64,000 nucleotides of DNA from Filimonas effusa (GCF_004118675.1 NZ_SDHZ01000001.1:2046001-2110000); one strand, 5' to 3'. Shown: positions 37,496 through 47,100, numbered from the stretch's first letter. Numbers and translations: made by a program. Notes: a model not told the origin generated them from the sequence alone.

Positions 37496-38005
37496 ATGTC
37501 ACGTCCTGCAGCAGGAGAATATGCTCCGCATTTTGACCCCTATATACAGCTGGTACAGGAAGATAATATTCCCGCCATCATAGAAAAATATACTCCCTTG
37601 ATTGCCGCTTTCTACAATAGCTTGCCGGAAGATAAGGCAAACCATGCTTATTCCGATGGAAAATGGACCGTCAAAGAGGTGATACAACATATCATCGACG
37701 CGGAGCGCATCTTCGCTTACAGGCTGTTAAGGATTGCCCGAAACGACAAAACGCCTTTACCCGGATTCGATGAAAACGCATTTGCGCGTAATGCCCGGGT
37801 AACCGGCAGAAGCCTGCAATCGCTGAAAGATGAACTGCAGGCCGTACGAACATCCACCGGGTTCCTGTTACGCTCTTTAAATGAAGAAGAGCTGCAACAC
37901 AAAGGTACGGCGTCGGGTTACCCCATAACCGCCAATACCTTTGCGTTCATCATATACGGACATTTGCTGCACCATCAGCGCATACTAACGGAGCGCTATC
38001 TATAA
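37496..38005 (+). CDS. DinB-fold (DinB_2) protein
   Basis: A 169-aa four-helix-bundle protein with the metal-binding histidine pattern of DinB/YfiT-type proteins: His in VKEVIQHIIDAERIF and two in YGHLLHHQRIL near the C-terminus. Family members include thiol-dependent transferases and damage-induced proteins of unknown reaction. It starts 5 nt after the subtilase stop. Its last 6 nt overlap tail-to-tail with the prolyl oligopeptidase gene. Confidence 0.85.
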   Translation: MSRPAAGEYAPHFDPYIQLVQEDNIPAIIEKYTPLIAAFYNSLPEDKANHAYSDGKWTVKEVIQHIIDAERIFAYRLLRIARNDKTPLPGFDENAFARNARVTGRSLQSLKDELQAVRTSTGFLLRSLNEEELQHKGTASGYPITANTFAFIIYGHLLHHQRILTERYL

Positions 38006-40126
38006 AGGTTGCTTGTACTCCATTCCAAGATTATACATGATGAAGCTCCATATATCGGCCGCTTCTTCTATTTGTTTGCTTGTAGGTTTGCCGGCACCAT
38101 GCCCTGCTTTGCTGTCAATTCTTATCAGCACAGGATAGTTGCATCCCTGGCTCTCCTGTAAAGTAGCTGCAAACTTAAATGAGTGGGCCGGAACTACCCT
38201 GTCATCATGATCAGCCGTAGTCACCAGGGTGGCAGGGTAACAGGCCCCCTTTCTCAGGTTATGCAATGGTGAATAGCCATAAAGGTTTTTGAAATCGGCT
38301 TCGTTCTTTTCCGCATTGCCATATTCTACTGCCCATCCCCATCCTACGGTAAAACGATGGAACCGGAGCATGTCCATAACGCCAACCTGCGGAATAGCAA
38401 CACGGAACAGATCAGGACGCTGCGTCATTACCGCACCAACCAGTAAACCACCATTGCTGCCGCCCTTAACGGCAATCCGCTCTTTGCTGGTGTACTTATT
38501 GGCTATCAGCCATTCAGCCGATGCAATCATGTCGTTGAACACATTTTGCTTGTTCTGTAGCATACCTGCTTTGTGCCATTCTTCACCATATTCGCTGCCA
38601 CCACGCAAACAAACCTGTGCATAAACCCCACCCTGCTCCAGGAAGAAGATGTTGGAAATGCTGAAAGCAGGCGTCATGGCAATATTGAACCCACCATAAC
38701 CATAAAGCAATACCGGGTTGTTGCCATCAAGAGCCAATCCCTTTTTATAAGTAAGAAATACAGGTACTTTTGCACCGTCTTTAGAAATTACAAATACTTG
38801 CTTGGTCTCGTATTGATCAGGATTGAACTTCGCTTCTGCCTTTTTAAACAGGGTAGATTTACCCGTAGCTATATCATAATGGAATATGGTGGTCGGATAA
38901 TTAAACGAAGTGAAGGAGTAAAAGAACGCCTTGTCTTTCTTTTCTGCACCAAAACCGGCAGCAGTGCCAATACCCGGCAAGTCCACCGCCCTTATAAGTT
39001 TTCCCTCATAACTGTACTGATAAACCATGGTTGAGGCATCTTTCAGGTAACTTGTAAATAAAAAGCCACCCCCCGTCGATACATCCTGCAATGCTTCTTT
39101 CCTCTCCGCTATCACTGTCTTCCAGTTTGCTTTGGCTGGTTTTAACGGATCTATAAGTACTACCTTGAAATTCGGTGCCCCGTCATTGGTCTTGACCAGC
39201 AGTTTTCCATCGATGTTATCAATGACCTCGGGTTCTGTTTCAAAACCGGAAACTAACACTTTAAAGCTTCCATCCGGATCCTGCTTCAGATCTTTGTATA
39301 ACACCTCGCCTCCACTGGTCCCCTCACTTACCTGGACAATCAAAAAACGCTCATCTTCTGTAAGACCTGCCTGAAAATAACGCAGCGGATGTGCTTTATC
39401 TTCAAAAACCAGCACATCGCTCTCCTGCGATGTACCGAGTTTATGATAATAAACCTTCTGAAACTCGTTTGCTTTTACAAGTTTGCTCTTCTCGTCAGGT
39501 TTGGGATAACGGCTGTAATAGAAACCCTCCTCCCCCTTCCAGGCAAATCCGCTGAACTTGAGAAATTCTATTTTATCAGATAACAGCTGCTTGCTTTCCG
39601 CATCCATTACATAACCTGTTTGCCAGTCGCTGCCAGACTGTGCTACAGTATATACAAGGTGTTTGCCCGATTTGGAGAACCGTACAGCGGAAAGCGCTGC
39701 TGTACCATCGGCTGCGAATTTATTCGGGTCAAGAAATACTTCCGGTTCAGCTTTGATATCTCTTTGCCTGTATAATACACTTTGATTCTGGAGGCCGTCA
39801 TTTTTATAGAAATAAAACCAGCTTCCCTTTAAAAAGGGAGAGCCGTATTTTGGATAGTTCCATAATACCTCTAATCTTTGTTTTACCTGCTCTTTGAAGG
39901 GTATTTTTGACAAGTATTCCCTGGTTACAGCATTCTGCTCCTTTACCCATTGAGCGGTAGCCGCACTGTTATCGTCTTCAAGCCAACGATACGGATCGGC
40001 AACTGCTGTTCCAAAATAATTATCAGATACCTGACCTTTAGCTGTAGAAGGGTATATTAATTGTGCATTACTGTTTTGCATAAAAAACGAAGAAAGAAGG
40101 GCCCAAAATGCATACTTCTTTTGCAT
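38000..40126 (-). CDS. secreted prolyl oligopeptidase (S9)
   Basis: A 708-aa enzyme cleaving short peptides after proline. The N-terminal signal peptide ends near NSNAQ (about residue 21). The N-terminal beta-propeller begins YPSTAKGQVSDNYFGTAVADPYRWLED, the classic family opening. The alpha/beta-hydrolase part has catalytic Ser in GGSNGGLLVG (about residue 559), Asp in DHDDRVVP (about 640) and His in AGHGAGK (about 677). It would act in the periplasm. Confidence 0.95.
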   Translation of the reverse strand: MQKKYAFWALLSSFFMQNSNAQLIYPSTAKGQVSDNYFGTAVADPYRWLEDDNSAATAQWVKEQNAVTREYLSKIPFKEQVKQRLEVLWNYPKYGSPFLKGSWFYFYKNDGLQNQSVLYRQRDIKAEPEVFLDPNKFAADGTAALSAVRFSKSGKHLVYTVAQSGSDWQTGYVMDAESKQLLSDKIEFLKFSGFAWKGEEGFYYSRYPKPDEKSKLVKANEFQKVYYHKLGTSQESDVLVFEDKAHPLRYFQAGLTEDERFLIVQVSEGTSGGEVLYKDLKQDPDGSFKVLVSGFETEPEVIDNIDGKLLVKTNDGAPNFKVVLIDPLKPAKANWKTVIAERKEALQDVSTGGGFLFTSYLKDASTMVYQYSYEGKLIRAVDLPGIGTAAGFGAEKKDKAFFYSFTSFNYPTTIFHYDIATGKSTLFKKAEAKFNPDQYETKQVFVISKDGAKVPVFLTYKKGLALDGNNPVLLYGYGGFNIAMTPAFSISNIFFLEQGGVYAQVCLRGGSEYGEEWHKAGMLQNKQNVFNDMIASAEWLIANKYTSKERIAVKGGSNGGLLVGAVMTQRPDLFRVAIPQVGVMDMLRFHRFTVGWGWAVEYGNAEKNEADFKNLYGYSPLHNLRKGACYPATLVTTADHDDRVVPAHSFKFAATLQESQGCNYPVLIRIDSKAGHGAGKPTSKQIEEAADIWSFIMYNLGMEYKQPL

Positions 40127-40180
40127 AAAGCTGTTTTAAATGATTACAAGATTCGGCAAGTTAAGTAGTCATAACGCTAA

Positions 40181-40213
40181 ATTCATAAGTAATTCATGAT
40201 TAAATTCATGAAT
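40181..40213. repeat. three phased ATTCAT repeats in a divergent promoter region
   Basis: ATTCAT starts at 40181, 40192 and 40204, spaced 11 and 12 bp, about one helical turn. The last lies in the 10-bp palindrome ATTCATGAAT, and the second and third form TTCATGA-N6-TCATGAA. The repeats lie between the S9 peptidase and pfkA starts; a protein binding site is possible. Confidence 0.4.
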
Positions 40214-40231
40214 CAATATTGGGCAAATGCT

Positions 40232-40239
40232 TACTTTTG
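40232..40239 (+). promoter_or_regulatory. possible pfkA -7 element
   Basis: TACTTTTG matches TAnnTTTG, 87 nt before ATG 40327; no TTG at the expected distance. It would give a leader of about 80 nt. Confidence 0.35.
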
Positions 40240-40326
40240 AATCTTCGGAAACGTTATCGTAGATAATTAACAATAATTTGCCATTCTTTTTGAAAAATTT
40301 TTAACCGGACAATAGATCGTTGCACA

Positions 40327-41310
40327 ATGTCAAAAAAAGTAACAAAAATCGGAGTTCTGACATCCGGTGGAGACGCTCCCGGAATGAATGCTGCCATCAG
40401 AGCTGTAGTCAGAACAGGAATTTATAACGGCCTGGAAGTATATGGAATTATGAGGGGTTACAATGGGATGATCGAGGATGATATCTTTCATATGGACAAT
40501 AAGTCTGTAGCAAACATCATCCAACGTGGAGGAACGATCTTAAAAACGGCCCGCAGTAAAGAGTTCATGGAAGCCGCAGGCCGCCAGAAGGCTTATGAAA
40601 ACCTCAGAAAAAGAGGTATCGATGGCTTGGTGGTAATAGGCGGAGATGGTAGCTTCCGCGGCGCACAACGGTTTAGTAACGAGTTTGATATTCCTTGTAT
40701 CGGTCTTCCCGGTACCATAGATAAAGATATAGCCGGCACAGACTATACTATAGGTTTTGATACCGCTGTAAATACCGCGGTAGAAGCTATTGATAAGATC
40801 AGGGATACCGCTGATGCCCACGATAGGCTGTTCGTTGTAGAGGTAATGGGCCGCGATGCCGGTTATATTGCGCTTCACAGCGGCCTCGCAACAGGCGCTG
40901 AAAGCGTATTGATCCCCGAAACGCGTACGGATGTGGAAGACCTTATTTCAGGCTTAACAGAGAAAGAAAAACGCAAAAAGCTGGTAAACCTGGTGGTTGT
41001 TGCCGAAGGCGATGAAATGGGTGGCGGCAGCGAAATAGGTAAAATACTGAAGAACCGCCTTCCCAATATGGACATCCGGATTTCAATCCTCGGCCATATC
41101 CAACGTGGCGGCGCTCCTTCCTGCCAGGATAGGATCATTGCCAGCAGAATGGGCTATCACGCAGTAGAAAGCCTGCTTTCCGGACGCCATAATGTAATGG
41201 TAGGTATTGTTGATGATAAAATGCATTACATACCTTTGGACACAGCCGTTAAGGAAAAACAAGCGTTTACTTCCGACTGGTTAAAGATCATTAAAATATT
41301 AGCAAGCTAA
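40327..41310 (+). CDS. pfkA: ATP-dependent 6-phosphofructokinase
   Basis: A 327-aa glycolytic enzyme phosphorylating fructose 6-phosphate. Signatures: GVLTSGGDAPGMNAAIRAVVR, GGDGSFRGA (the Gly form typical of ATP rather than pyrophosphate use), PGTIDKDIAGTDYTIGFDTA with the catalytic Asp, EVMGRDAGYIALHSGLATGA, and LGHIQRGGAPS for substrate binding. The next gene, pyk, starts 25 nt after the stop, so two irreversible steps of glycolysis are probably transcribed together. Confidence 0.97.
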   Translation: MSKKVTKIGVLTSGGDAPGMNAAIRAVVRTGIYNGLEVYGIMRGYNGMIEDDIFHMDNKSVANIIQRGGTILKTARSKEFMEAAGRQKAYENLRKRGIDGLVVIGGDGSFRGAQRFSNEFDIPCIGLPGTIDKDIAGTDYTIGFDTAVNTAVEAIDKIRDTADAHDRLFVVEVMGRDAGYIALHSGLATGAESVLIPETRTDVEDLISGLTEKEKRKKLVNLVVVAEGDEMGGGSEIGKILKNRLPNMDIRISILGHIQRGGAPSCQDRIIASRMGYHAVESLLSGRHNVMVGIVDDKMHYIPLDTAVKEKQAFTSDWLKIIKILAS

Positions 41311-41335
41311 AAATCCCCATATAAAAAGTTGATGT

Positions 41336-42826
41336 ATGTCAAAGAATGTAGAAAAATACCTGCACAAAGAAATGGACGCCCAGGCAGGAATAGATCATAG
41401 CTTTCACAGGACCAAGATTGTAGCTACAGTAGGTCCCGCATGTGACACATACGAAAAGTTACTCGATCTGGTAAAAGCTGGTGTGAATGTGTTTCGTCTT
41501 AACTTTTCTCATGGTACACACGAAGACAAAACAAAAATCATCGAGCATATCCGCAACATTAATAAATCTGAACCATACAATATCTCTATCCTCGGCGATT
41601 TACAAGGCCCCAAGCTGCGCGTTGGCGAAATAGAGAACGGAGCACTTGAAATCAAAACCGGCGATATCCTCACTTTCACTTCTAAAGAGAAAGTAGTTGG
41701 TACAATGGAAAAGATCTATGTCTCCTATCCTAACCTGCACGAAGACGTAAAAGTTGGCGATAAGATCATGATCGACGATGGCAAACTTGAAGTAGTTGTT
41801 ATCGAGATCAAAGGAGAAGAAGTAAAAGTAGCAGTTACCTACGGAGGTGCACTCTTACCTAAAAAAGGAGTGAACTTACCCGATACCGCAATTTCTCTGC
41901 CTGCCTTAACAGACAAGGATATTGTAGATCTCGAATATATCATTGAACAAAAACTTGATTGGGTAGCTTTATCTTTTGTACGAAAAGCAGAAGATATCGT
42001 AGATCTGAAAAAACGTATTGCTCTCAAAGAAAGCCCTATCAAGGTCATCGCCAAGATAGAAATGCCTTCTGCAATGGCCGATATCCGTAACATCGTTCTG
42101 GAATCCGATGCGGTAATGGTAGCACGTGGTGACCTCGGTGTTGAATTACCGGTAGAGAAAGTACCAATGGCTCAACGCGATATCATCCGTAAATCTATTC
42201 ACCGTGGCAAGCCTGTAATCGTGGCTACTCAAATGATGGAAAGCATGATCGACCGCACCAAGCCCAACAGAAGTGAGATCACCGACGTTGCCAATGCGGT
42301 TCTTGAAGGAGCTGACGCCGTGATGCTTAGCGCAGAAACTGCAACTGGTAAACACCCCGCTCTGGTAGTTGAAACCATGCGCAAGATCATCATCGAAGTT
42401 GAAAAAACAGAATATCGCTATAACAGGGAAGAAGATCTGAAACCTCAGCCTCACTCTCCTTCATTCCTGAGCGACGCACTATGTTACAATGCTTGTAAAA
42501 TAGCCAAAGACGTAAGCGCTGACGCCCTGATAGGTATGACACAAAGCGGTTATACTGCATTTACATTAAGTGCTTATCGCCCTAAATCACCACTCTACAT
42601 CTTCACTAAACAACGCAGCCTGGTTAACCAGTTAAGCCTGAGCTGGGGTGTTCGCGCCTTCTACTATGATGAAGAGGAAAGCCTGGATGATATCGTATTC
42701 GACCAGATCAATATCCTGAAAGAAAGAGGATTTATCAGCAATGGAGATATTGTGATCAATACCGGTAGTACACCAATTTCATTGCACCTTCCTACCAACG
42801 TATTAAAGGTTACGAAAGTTCAATAA
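41336..42826 (+). CDS. pyk: pyruvate kinase
   Basis: A 496-aa enzyme transferring phosphate from phosphoenolpyruvate to ADP. Motifs: RTKIVATVGPACDTYEKL, FRLNFSHGTHEDK, GDLQGPKLRVG, VIAKIEMPSAMADI with the active-site Lys-Ile-Glu, MVARGDLGVELPVEKVPMAQ, and ATQMMESMI. The C-terminal regulatory domain follows (LCYNACKIAKDVSADALIGMTQSGYTA). The position after pfkA and the strong terminator downstream support a two-gene operon. Confidence 0.97.
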   Translation: MSKNVEKYLHKEMDAQAGIDHSFHRTKIVATVGPACDTYEKLLDLVKAGVNVFRLNFSHGTHEDKTKIIEHIRNINKSEPYNISILGDLQGPKLRVGEIENGALEIKTGDILTFTSKEKVVGTMEKIYVSYPNLHEDVKVGDKIMIDDGKLEVVVIEIKGEEVKVAVTYGGALLPKKGVNLPDTAISLPALTDKDIVDLEYIIEQKLDWVALSFVRKAEDIVDLKKRIALKESPIKVIAKIEMPSAMADIRNIVLESDAVMVARGDLGVELPVEKVPMAQRDIIRKSIHRGKPVIVATQMMESMIDRTKPNRSEITDVANAVLEGADAVMLSAETATGKHPALVVETMRKIIIEVEKTEYRYNREEDLKPQPHSPSFLSDALCYNACKIAKDVSADALIGMTQSGYTAFTLSAYRPKSPLYIFTKQRSLVNQLSLSWGVRAFYYDEEESLDDIVFDQINILKERGFISNGDIVINTGSTPISLHLPTNVLKVTKVQ

Positions 42827-42854
42827 ACTACTCCTTGAGTAGTGCCTTATAAGC

Positions 42855-42896
42855 AAAAAGAAAGGCCGCACCCCAAAGGTGCAGCCTTTCTTTTTT
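42855..42896 (+). terminator. Rho-independent terminator of pfkA-pyk
   Basis: An interrupted stem (AAAGAAAGGC and GCACC pairing with GGTGC and GCCTTTCTTT), a short CCAAA loop, then a T run. It lies 29 nt after the pyk stop and may also serve the convergent gene at 42920. Confidence 0.85.
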
Positions 42897-42919
42897 ATCC
42901 CATTTTAAGTCTTTCCGAT

Positions 42920-43939
42920 TCAACTAAAGGGAATACGCAGGTTCAGCTTTATAAAAAAACACTCGATGATCATATCCTTTGATAATTTTGCCGTCCTTGA
43001 GGCTTCGCTGTAAGTAACTCCCGCAGCCTGCAGTAATTTATCAATAGTGAGCCTGCCGTCCGCCTGATGCGACATTTCTTCAAGTAACTCGGCCATCCAC
43101 TCTTTTTTATTACACGATAAGCGTAAAGCCGTATAGCTTTCATAAGAACCAATATCTATTTCCAGCTCGGCGATAAATAATCCCGCATACCAATCAACAA
43201 AATCACTCTCTATATTAAATCCATTCAGAACAGAAAGCATGTTCATAAAACTTACAAAATGCTGAGGCGATGTCCCCCATCTCATCTTCCAGGTATCGGG
43301 ATCATTTATTAATTTCTGTAGATCGTTGGGCACTCCAAATCGTGTCTCAATAGCCCGCATAGTATTGTAAATGCTCTTATCACACTTATCATTAAGGGAA
43401 CCAAGCCTCGCCATCAAAACAGGTAAACACCTGAGATTCCCACTTATAAAAAGGACCTGGCAAATTTGCCGGACTTCAATATCATTTCGGGTACATTTAA
43501 GCGCATCTAACAATAATGAAATCCCCTCATTACCCGCCCGCCCGGCTGCAGCAATGCCATGCCTGTGATAACAACCATCATCAATGCGCATCATACGCCG
43601 TATAGTAGCTATAGAAAGCTGCTCCGGCAATCGGCGCTTATGAATGCTTTTTATAAGTAAGGCACGCGATCCGGGAAGCTCTTCCGTCTCTATACAATCA
43701 AGCAGTTTTGTAATATACCTTTCTTCCAGGAAAGGAGGAAGAATGAGCGCAAGCAGCTCATAACCGTTTTTCCGGAAGAGAGCCCGCCTTTCTTTTTTGA
43801 GATAACGAAACAATCCCGGCAGATAACAGGCAAAATCATCAAAACTCCATTGATTGATTTTCTTTTGCAGTAAAATGGCGATGTTTTCACTAAAACGACC
43901 TCTGATCAGTCGTCTGACTTTTAAATGTGTATTTATCAT
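42920..43939 (-). CDS. hypothetical protein, HEAT-like helical solenoid
   Basis: A 339-aa soluble, almost wholly helical protein with no signal peptide. The central part has repeated helix pairs (GSRALLIKSIHKRRLPEQL, HRHGIAAAGRAGNEGISLLLDAL, VRQICQVLFISGNLRCLPVLMARLG) that resemble HEAT repeats. The C-terminal third is different and ends in a helical region with SYTALRLSCNKKEWMAELLEEM. I do not recognise the family. It stands alone, with a 255-nt spacer before the DtxR-family gene that holds only AT-rich sequence. Confidence 0.65.
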   Translation of the reverse strand: MINTHLKVRRLIRGRFSENIAILLQKKINQWSFDDFACYLPGLFRYLKKERRALFRKNGYELLALILPPFLEERYITKLLDCIETEELPGSRALLIKSIHKRRLPEQLSIATIRRMMRIDDGCYHRHGIAAAGRAGNEGISLLLDALKCTRNDIEVRQICQVLFISGNLRCLPVLMARLGSLNDKCDKSIYNTMRAIETRFGVPNDLQKLINDPDTWKMRWGTSPQHFVSFMNMLSVLNGFNIESDFVDWYAGLFIAELEIDIGSYESYTALRLSCNKKEWMAELLEEMSHQADGRLTIDKLLQAAGVTYSEASRTAKLSKDMIIECFFIKLNLRIPFS

Positions 43940-44194
43940 AAGGTTTTATTTAGATAAATAATTACACTGCTGGTATTATGGGGGAATACACAGACACATC
44001 CCTATAAAAGGATGCTGGTTATTTGCCGAAAACACTAGAAGGGGGGCGGCAAATATTAGTCAGATACGAAGGAGTGCTGAATATCGTATAAGCAACCTGA
44101 CAGATAAACCGTCAGAATAAAATTATTATTTTTTTATTAACTAATATAGAAAAAATAGAAATTCGTGGTAAACGGGAACCGGATTATAAAATAT

Positions 44195-44854
44195 TTACTG
44201 TACTTGCTCTACCAGCAGACGTTCAGTAACAGTATTACTAAGCGTTACCGACTGAAATCTGCTGTAAGATACTGTCATACTCCCATCAAATGGCTCTATA
44301 GTCCGAATCTTGATTTTCAGCCCTAATTTCAACTCGCGGCTATTCAGATAAGTCAGAAAATCGGTAGCAGAATCAATTACAGCTGCAAGGCGAACGATTT
44401 CTCCAGGCTTACAACTACTGAGTTTATTATATTGTTTCCAGACTATTTTGCCGCTTTTATCCGGTATAGGCGATCCATGAGGATCTACTTTAGGATACCC
44501 AAGCATGGCATCCATTTTATCAAAAAAAGCAGGCGACTGGATATGCTCTATCTGTTCAGCAATCTCATGAACTTCTTCCCATCCAAATCCCATTTTTTCA
44601 ACAAGGAACATCTCAGTTAGCCGGTGCTTCCTGATAATAAGCCCAGCCTCTTTTTTGCCCTTTTCAGTTAACCGAAGTGGCTTATAACTTTCATAATGAA
44701 CCAGTTTTTTATCAGCAAGCTTCTTCATCATACTGTTAACGGTAGGCATTTTAATTTCCAGCCGTTTAGACAGCTCATTCACTCCTGCCTCCCCTTTCTC
44801 GTCCGCAAGGATGAACAAAGCTTTCAGATAATTCTCTTCGGTTAATGAATTCAT
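44195..44854 (-). CDS. DtxR/MntR-family metal-dependent repressor
   Basis: 219 aa from ATG 44854; a longer frame to 44920 would run over the -7 box. The winged-helix DNA-binding domain covers residues about 1-65 (LSKRLEIKMPTVNSMMKKLADKKLV). The metal and dimer domain follows, with H77, E100, E103 and H104 at positions matching MntR H77, E99, E102 and H103. N8 and K11 replace the usual MntR Asp8 and Glu11, so one metal site is altered. An FeoA/SH3-like domain ends the protein (about 145-219). It is divergent from a TonB receptor with a DtxR-like palindrome between them, so it very likely controls that receptor and itself. Confidence 0.88.
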   Translation of the reverse strand: MNSLTEENYLKALFILADEKGEAGVNELSKRLEIKMPTVNSMMKKLADKKLVHYESYKPLRLTEKGKKEAGLIIRKHRLTEMFLVEKMGFGWEEVHEIAEQIEHIQSPAFFDKMDAMLGYPKVDPHGSPIPDKSGKIVWKQYNKLSSCKPGEIVRLAAVIDSATDFLTYLNSRELKLGLKIKIRTIEPFDGSMTVSYSRFQSVTLSNTVTERLLVEQVQ

Positions 44855-44858
44855 GTGG

Positions 44859-44866
44859 CAAAAATA
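44859..44866 (-). promoter_or_regulatory. -7 element of the DtxR-family gene
   Basis: TATTTTTG on the minus strand, 4 nt before ATG 44854, which implies a leaderless or nearly leaderless mRNA and supports the shorter start. Confidence 0.5.
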
Positions 44867-44940
44867 CAAAAAGAGCCTCATGTTGAAAGGATTAGGAATA
44901 TAAAGACCTAAAGCAAACATAGTATTTGTAAAATATTTTT

Positions 44941-44956
44941 GTTAGTCTAATCTAAC
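44941..44956. promoter_or_regulatory. DtxR/MntR-like operator
   Basis: GTTAGTCTAATCTAAC contains TTAG-T-CTAA (44942-44950, a perfect inverted repeat about one base) and the longer arms GTTAG and CTAAC. It resembles the core of DtxR-family operators (TTAG, short spacer, CTAA). It lies 37 nt before the receptor start and 87 nt from the repressor start. Confidence 0.65.
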
Positions 44957-44992
44957 TTTATATTTTTACACCACATAAAACAAGTTTCACCT

Positions 44993-47035
44993 ATGCAAAA
45001 GTTATTGCTGTCGGCATTAATGCTGTTAATGGCCAGGCAGTCCATATGCCAGCCCCCATCACGTATAGATACTAGTACGGGAATTCATGATCTTGACGAG
45101 ATGGTCATAACAGGAACAATGAAAGCAGTAAGACGAACAGATAGCCCTATCCCTGTAGAGGTATTGACACCTCAGTTCTTTCGCAAAAACCCAACGCCAT
45201 GTCTTTTTGAGTCTATAGGTATGGTTAACGGCATTCAACCACAACTCAATTGTAATGTGTGCAATACCGGCGATATACATATTAACGGAATGGAAGGCCC
45301 CTACACCATGATCCTGATTGACGGAATGCCTATTGTGAGCAGTCTTTCTACTGTTTATGGCTTGAATGGCATCCCCAATAGCATGGTTGAACGCATAGAG
45401 GTGGTCAAAGGCCCAGCCTCCTCACTTTATGGATCCGAAGCAATGGGCGGTATCATTAACGTTATCACCAAAGATGCTGCTCATGCACCCGCCATTAGTG
45501 CCGATGTATTTGCCACTTCCTGGAAAGAGATCAATGCCGATGTAGCAATGAAATTAAAGGTCGGCAAGACTTCAGGACTATTAGGCATCAACTGGTTCAA
45601 TTATCAGTCGCCAGTAGATCACAATAAAGACGGCTTTACCGATCTTACCTTGCAAAACAGGATCTCTCTATTTAATAAATGGAACTTCGGCAGGGCCCGG
45701 AACAGGCAGGCCAGTATTGCTGCACGTTATGTATATGAAGACCGCTGGGGAGGACAAATGAACTGGAGCAGAAAATGGCGCGGCAGTGACAGCATCTATG
45801 GAGAGAGTATTACCACCAGGCGATGGGAATTTATTGGTACTTATCAGCTGCCTCTAAAGGAAAAGATTATGGCGCAATTGTCATATAACTGGCATGACCA
45901 GGGATCCTACTATGGCACTACACCTTATAATGCCAACCAGCAGGTGGCGTTTGCACAACTTTATTGGGACAAACAGTTTGGATCCAATCATAGCTTTCTG
46001 TTAGGCGGCTCCTACCGCTATACGCTTTATGATGATAATACGCCTGGAACAACCGCAGCAGATGGCGTAACCAATCAACCGGCAAAAACACCCCTGCCCG
46101 GTTTATTTATCCAGGACGAATGGACCATCAACAGTCATCATACACTTTTAGGTGGATATCGTTACGATTACGATAAATATCACGGTCACGTACACTCCCC
46201 AAGGCTTGCATATAAGTATACTCCCGATAACAGACACATCATCAGAGCCAGCTTCGGTACCGGTTACCGGGTGGTTAATCTATTTACAGAAGACCATGCC
46301 GCCCTATCAGGCGCAAGGGAAGTTGTGATAGCATCTGCGCTGCTTCCTGAAAGATCTTATAATAGCAATATTAACTATACCCACAAGATACAGTATGGCC
46401 GCACCTTTATAAATATGGACCTTACCGGCTTCTACTCCTGGTTTACTAATAAAATAATAGGAGACTTCGATTCCGATCCTACTAAGATCATTTACAACAA
46501 TCTGAATGGGCATGCCATCTCACGGGGTATTGCGATGAATATAGATGCCGTTTTCCCTTTCCCATTAAAAGTACTTGCAGGCGTTACCCTGCAGGATGTT
46601 TATCAGGTTAATGAAAATACAGAAGGCAAAATGATCAAAACAGTACAATTACATGCTCCACGATGGTCAGGAAATTTCGTTGCTGGCTATAGCTTTAACG
46701 GCGGCTGGTCTGCAGACCTTACAGGGAAATGGAATGGTCCTATGCGGTTGCCAATACAACCGCGCGACTATCGCCCGGAATATTCTCCCTGGCACTGCAT
46801 TACGAACATTCAGATTACCAAAAAGATAAAAGACAGGCTCGAAATATACGGAGGTGTTAAAAATCTCTTCAACTTCCTCCCCTCCGATCCTCTGATGCGC
46901 CCTTTCGATCCGTTCAATAAACATGTAAACGACCCCATAAATAATAAGGAAGGATACAACTTCGATACCGGCTATAATTATGCCTCATTACAGGGAATAA
47001 GAGGTTTTGCAGGAATACGTTACCAGCTGCGGTAA
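44993..47035 (+). CDS. TonB-dependent outer-membrane receptor, probable metal uptake
   Basis: 680 aa with a signal peptide ending near SICQ. A TonB-box-like DEMVITGT (35-42) precedes the plug domain (about 50-160), which has NGMEGPYTMILIDGMPIVSS and VVKGPASSLYGSEAMGGIINVIT. The plug carries C70, C87 and C90 (NCNVCN) and H96, an unusual CxxC that could bind a metal or form a disulfide. A 22-stranded barrel follows, ending in an aromatic-polar pattern (GFAGIRYQLR). There is no N-terminal carboxypeptidase-like domain, unlike SusC. The divergent DtxR-type gene and operator suggest iron or manganese uptake. Confidence 0.9.
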   Translation: MQKLLLSALMLLMARQSICQPPSRIDTSTGIHDLDEMVITGTMKAVRRTDSPIPVEVLTPQFFRKNPTPCLFESIGMVNGIQPQLNCNVCNTGDIHINGMEGPYTMILIDGMPIVSSLSTVYGLNGIPNSMVERIEVVKGPASSLYGSEAMGGIINVITKDAAHAPAISADVFATSWKEINADVAMKLKVGKTSGLLGINWFNYQSPVDHNKDGFTDLTLQNRISLFNKWNFGRARNRQASIAARYVYEDRWGGQMNWSRKWRGSDSIYGESITTRRWEFIGTYQLPLKEKIMAQLSYNWHDQGSYYGTTPYNANQQVAFAQLYWDKQFGSNHSFLLGGSYRYTLYDDNTPGTTAADGVTNQPAKTPLPGLFIQDEWTINSHHTLLGGYRYDYDKYHGHVHSPRLAYKYTPDNRHIIRASFGTGYRVVNLFTEDHAALSGAREVVIASALLPERSYNSNINYTHKIQYGRTFINMDLTGFYSWFTNKIIGDFDSDPTKIIYNNLNGHAISRGIAMNIDAVFPFPLKVLAGVTLQDVYQVNENTEGKMIKTVQLHAPRWSGNFVAGYSFNGGWSADLTGKWNGPMRLPIQPRDYRPEYSPWHCITNIQITKKIKDRLEIYGGVKNLFNFLPSDPLMRPFDPFNKHVNDPINNKEGYNFDTGYNYASLQGIRGFAGIRYQLR

Positions 47036-47100
47036 GTATTTTTGGCAGCATCATTTTTTGATTTGGCAGCAACACCGGAAGCCAGGTAACCAGGGCAAAA

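Noticed and set aside
44097-44120. Weak CTGAC/GTCAG hairpin followed by AT-rich sequence
   Set aside because: Only 5 bp of stem with a 9-nt loop; too weak to call as a terminator.
44855-44920. Extended N-terminus for the DtxR-family repressor
   Set aside because: The extension runs through the TATTTTTG box and lacks conservation with MntR; MNSLTEENY is the usual beginning of the domain.
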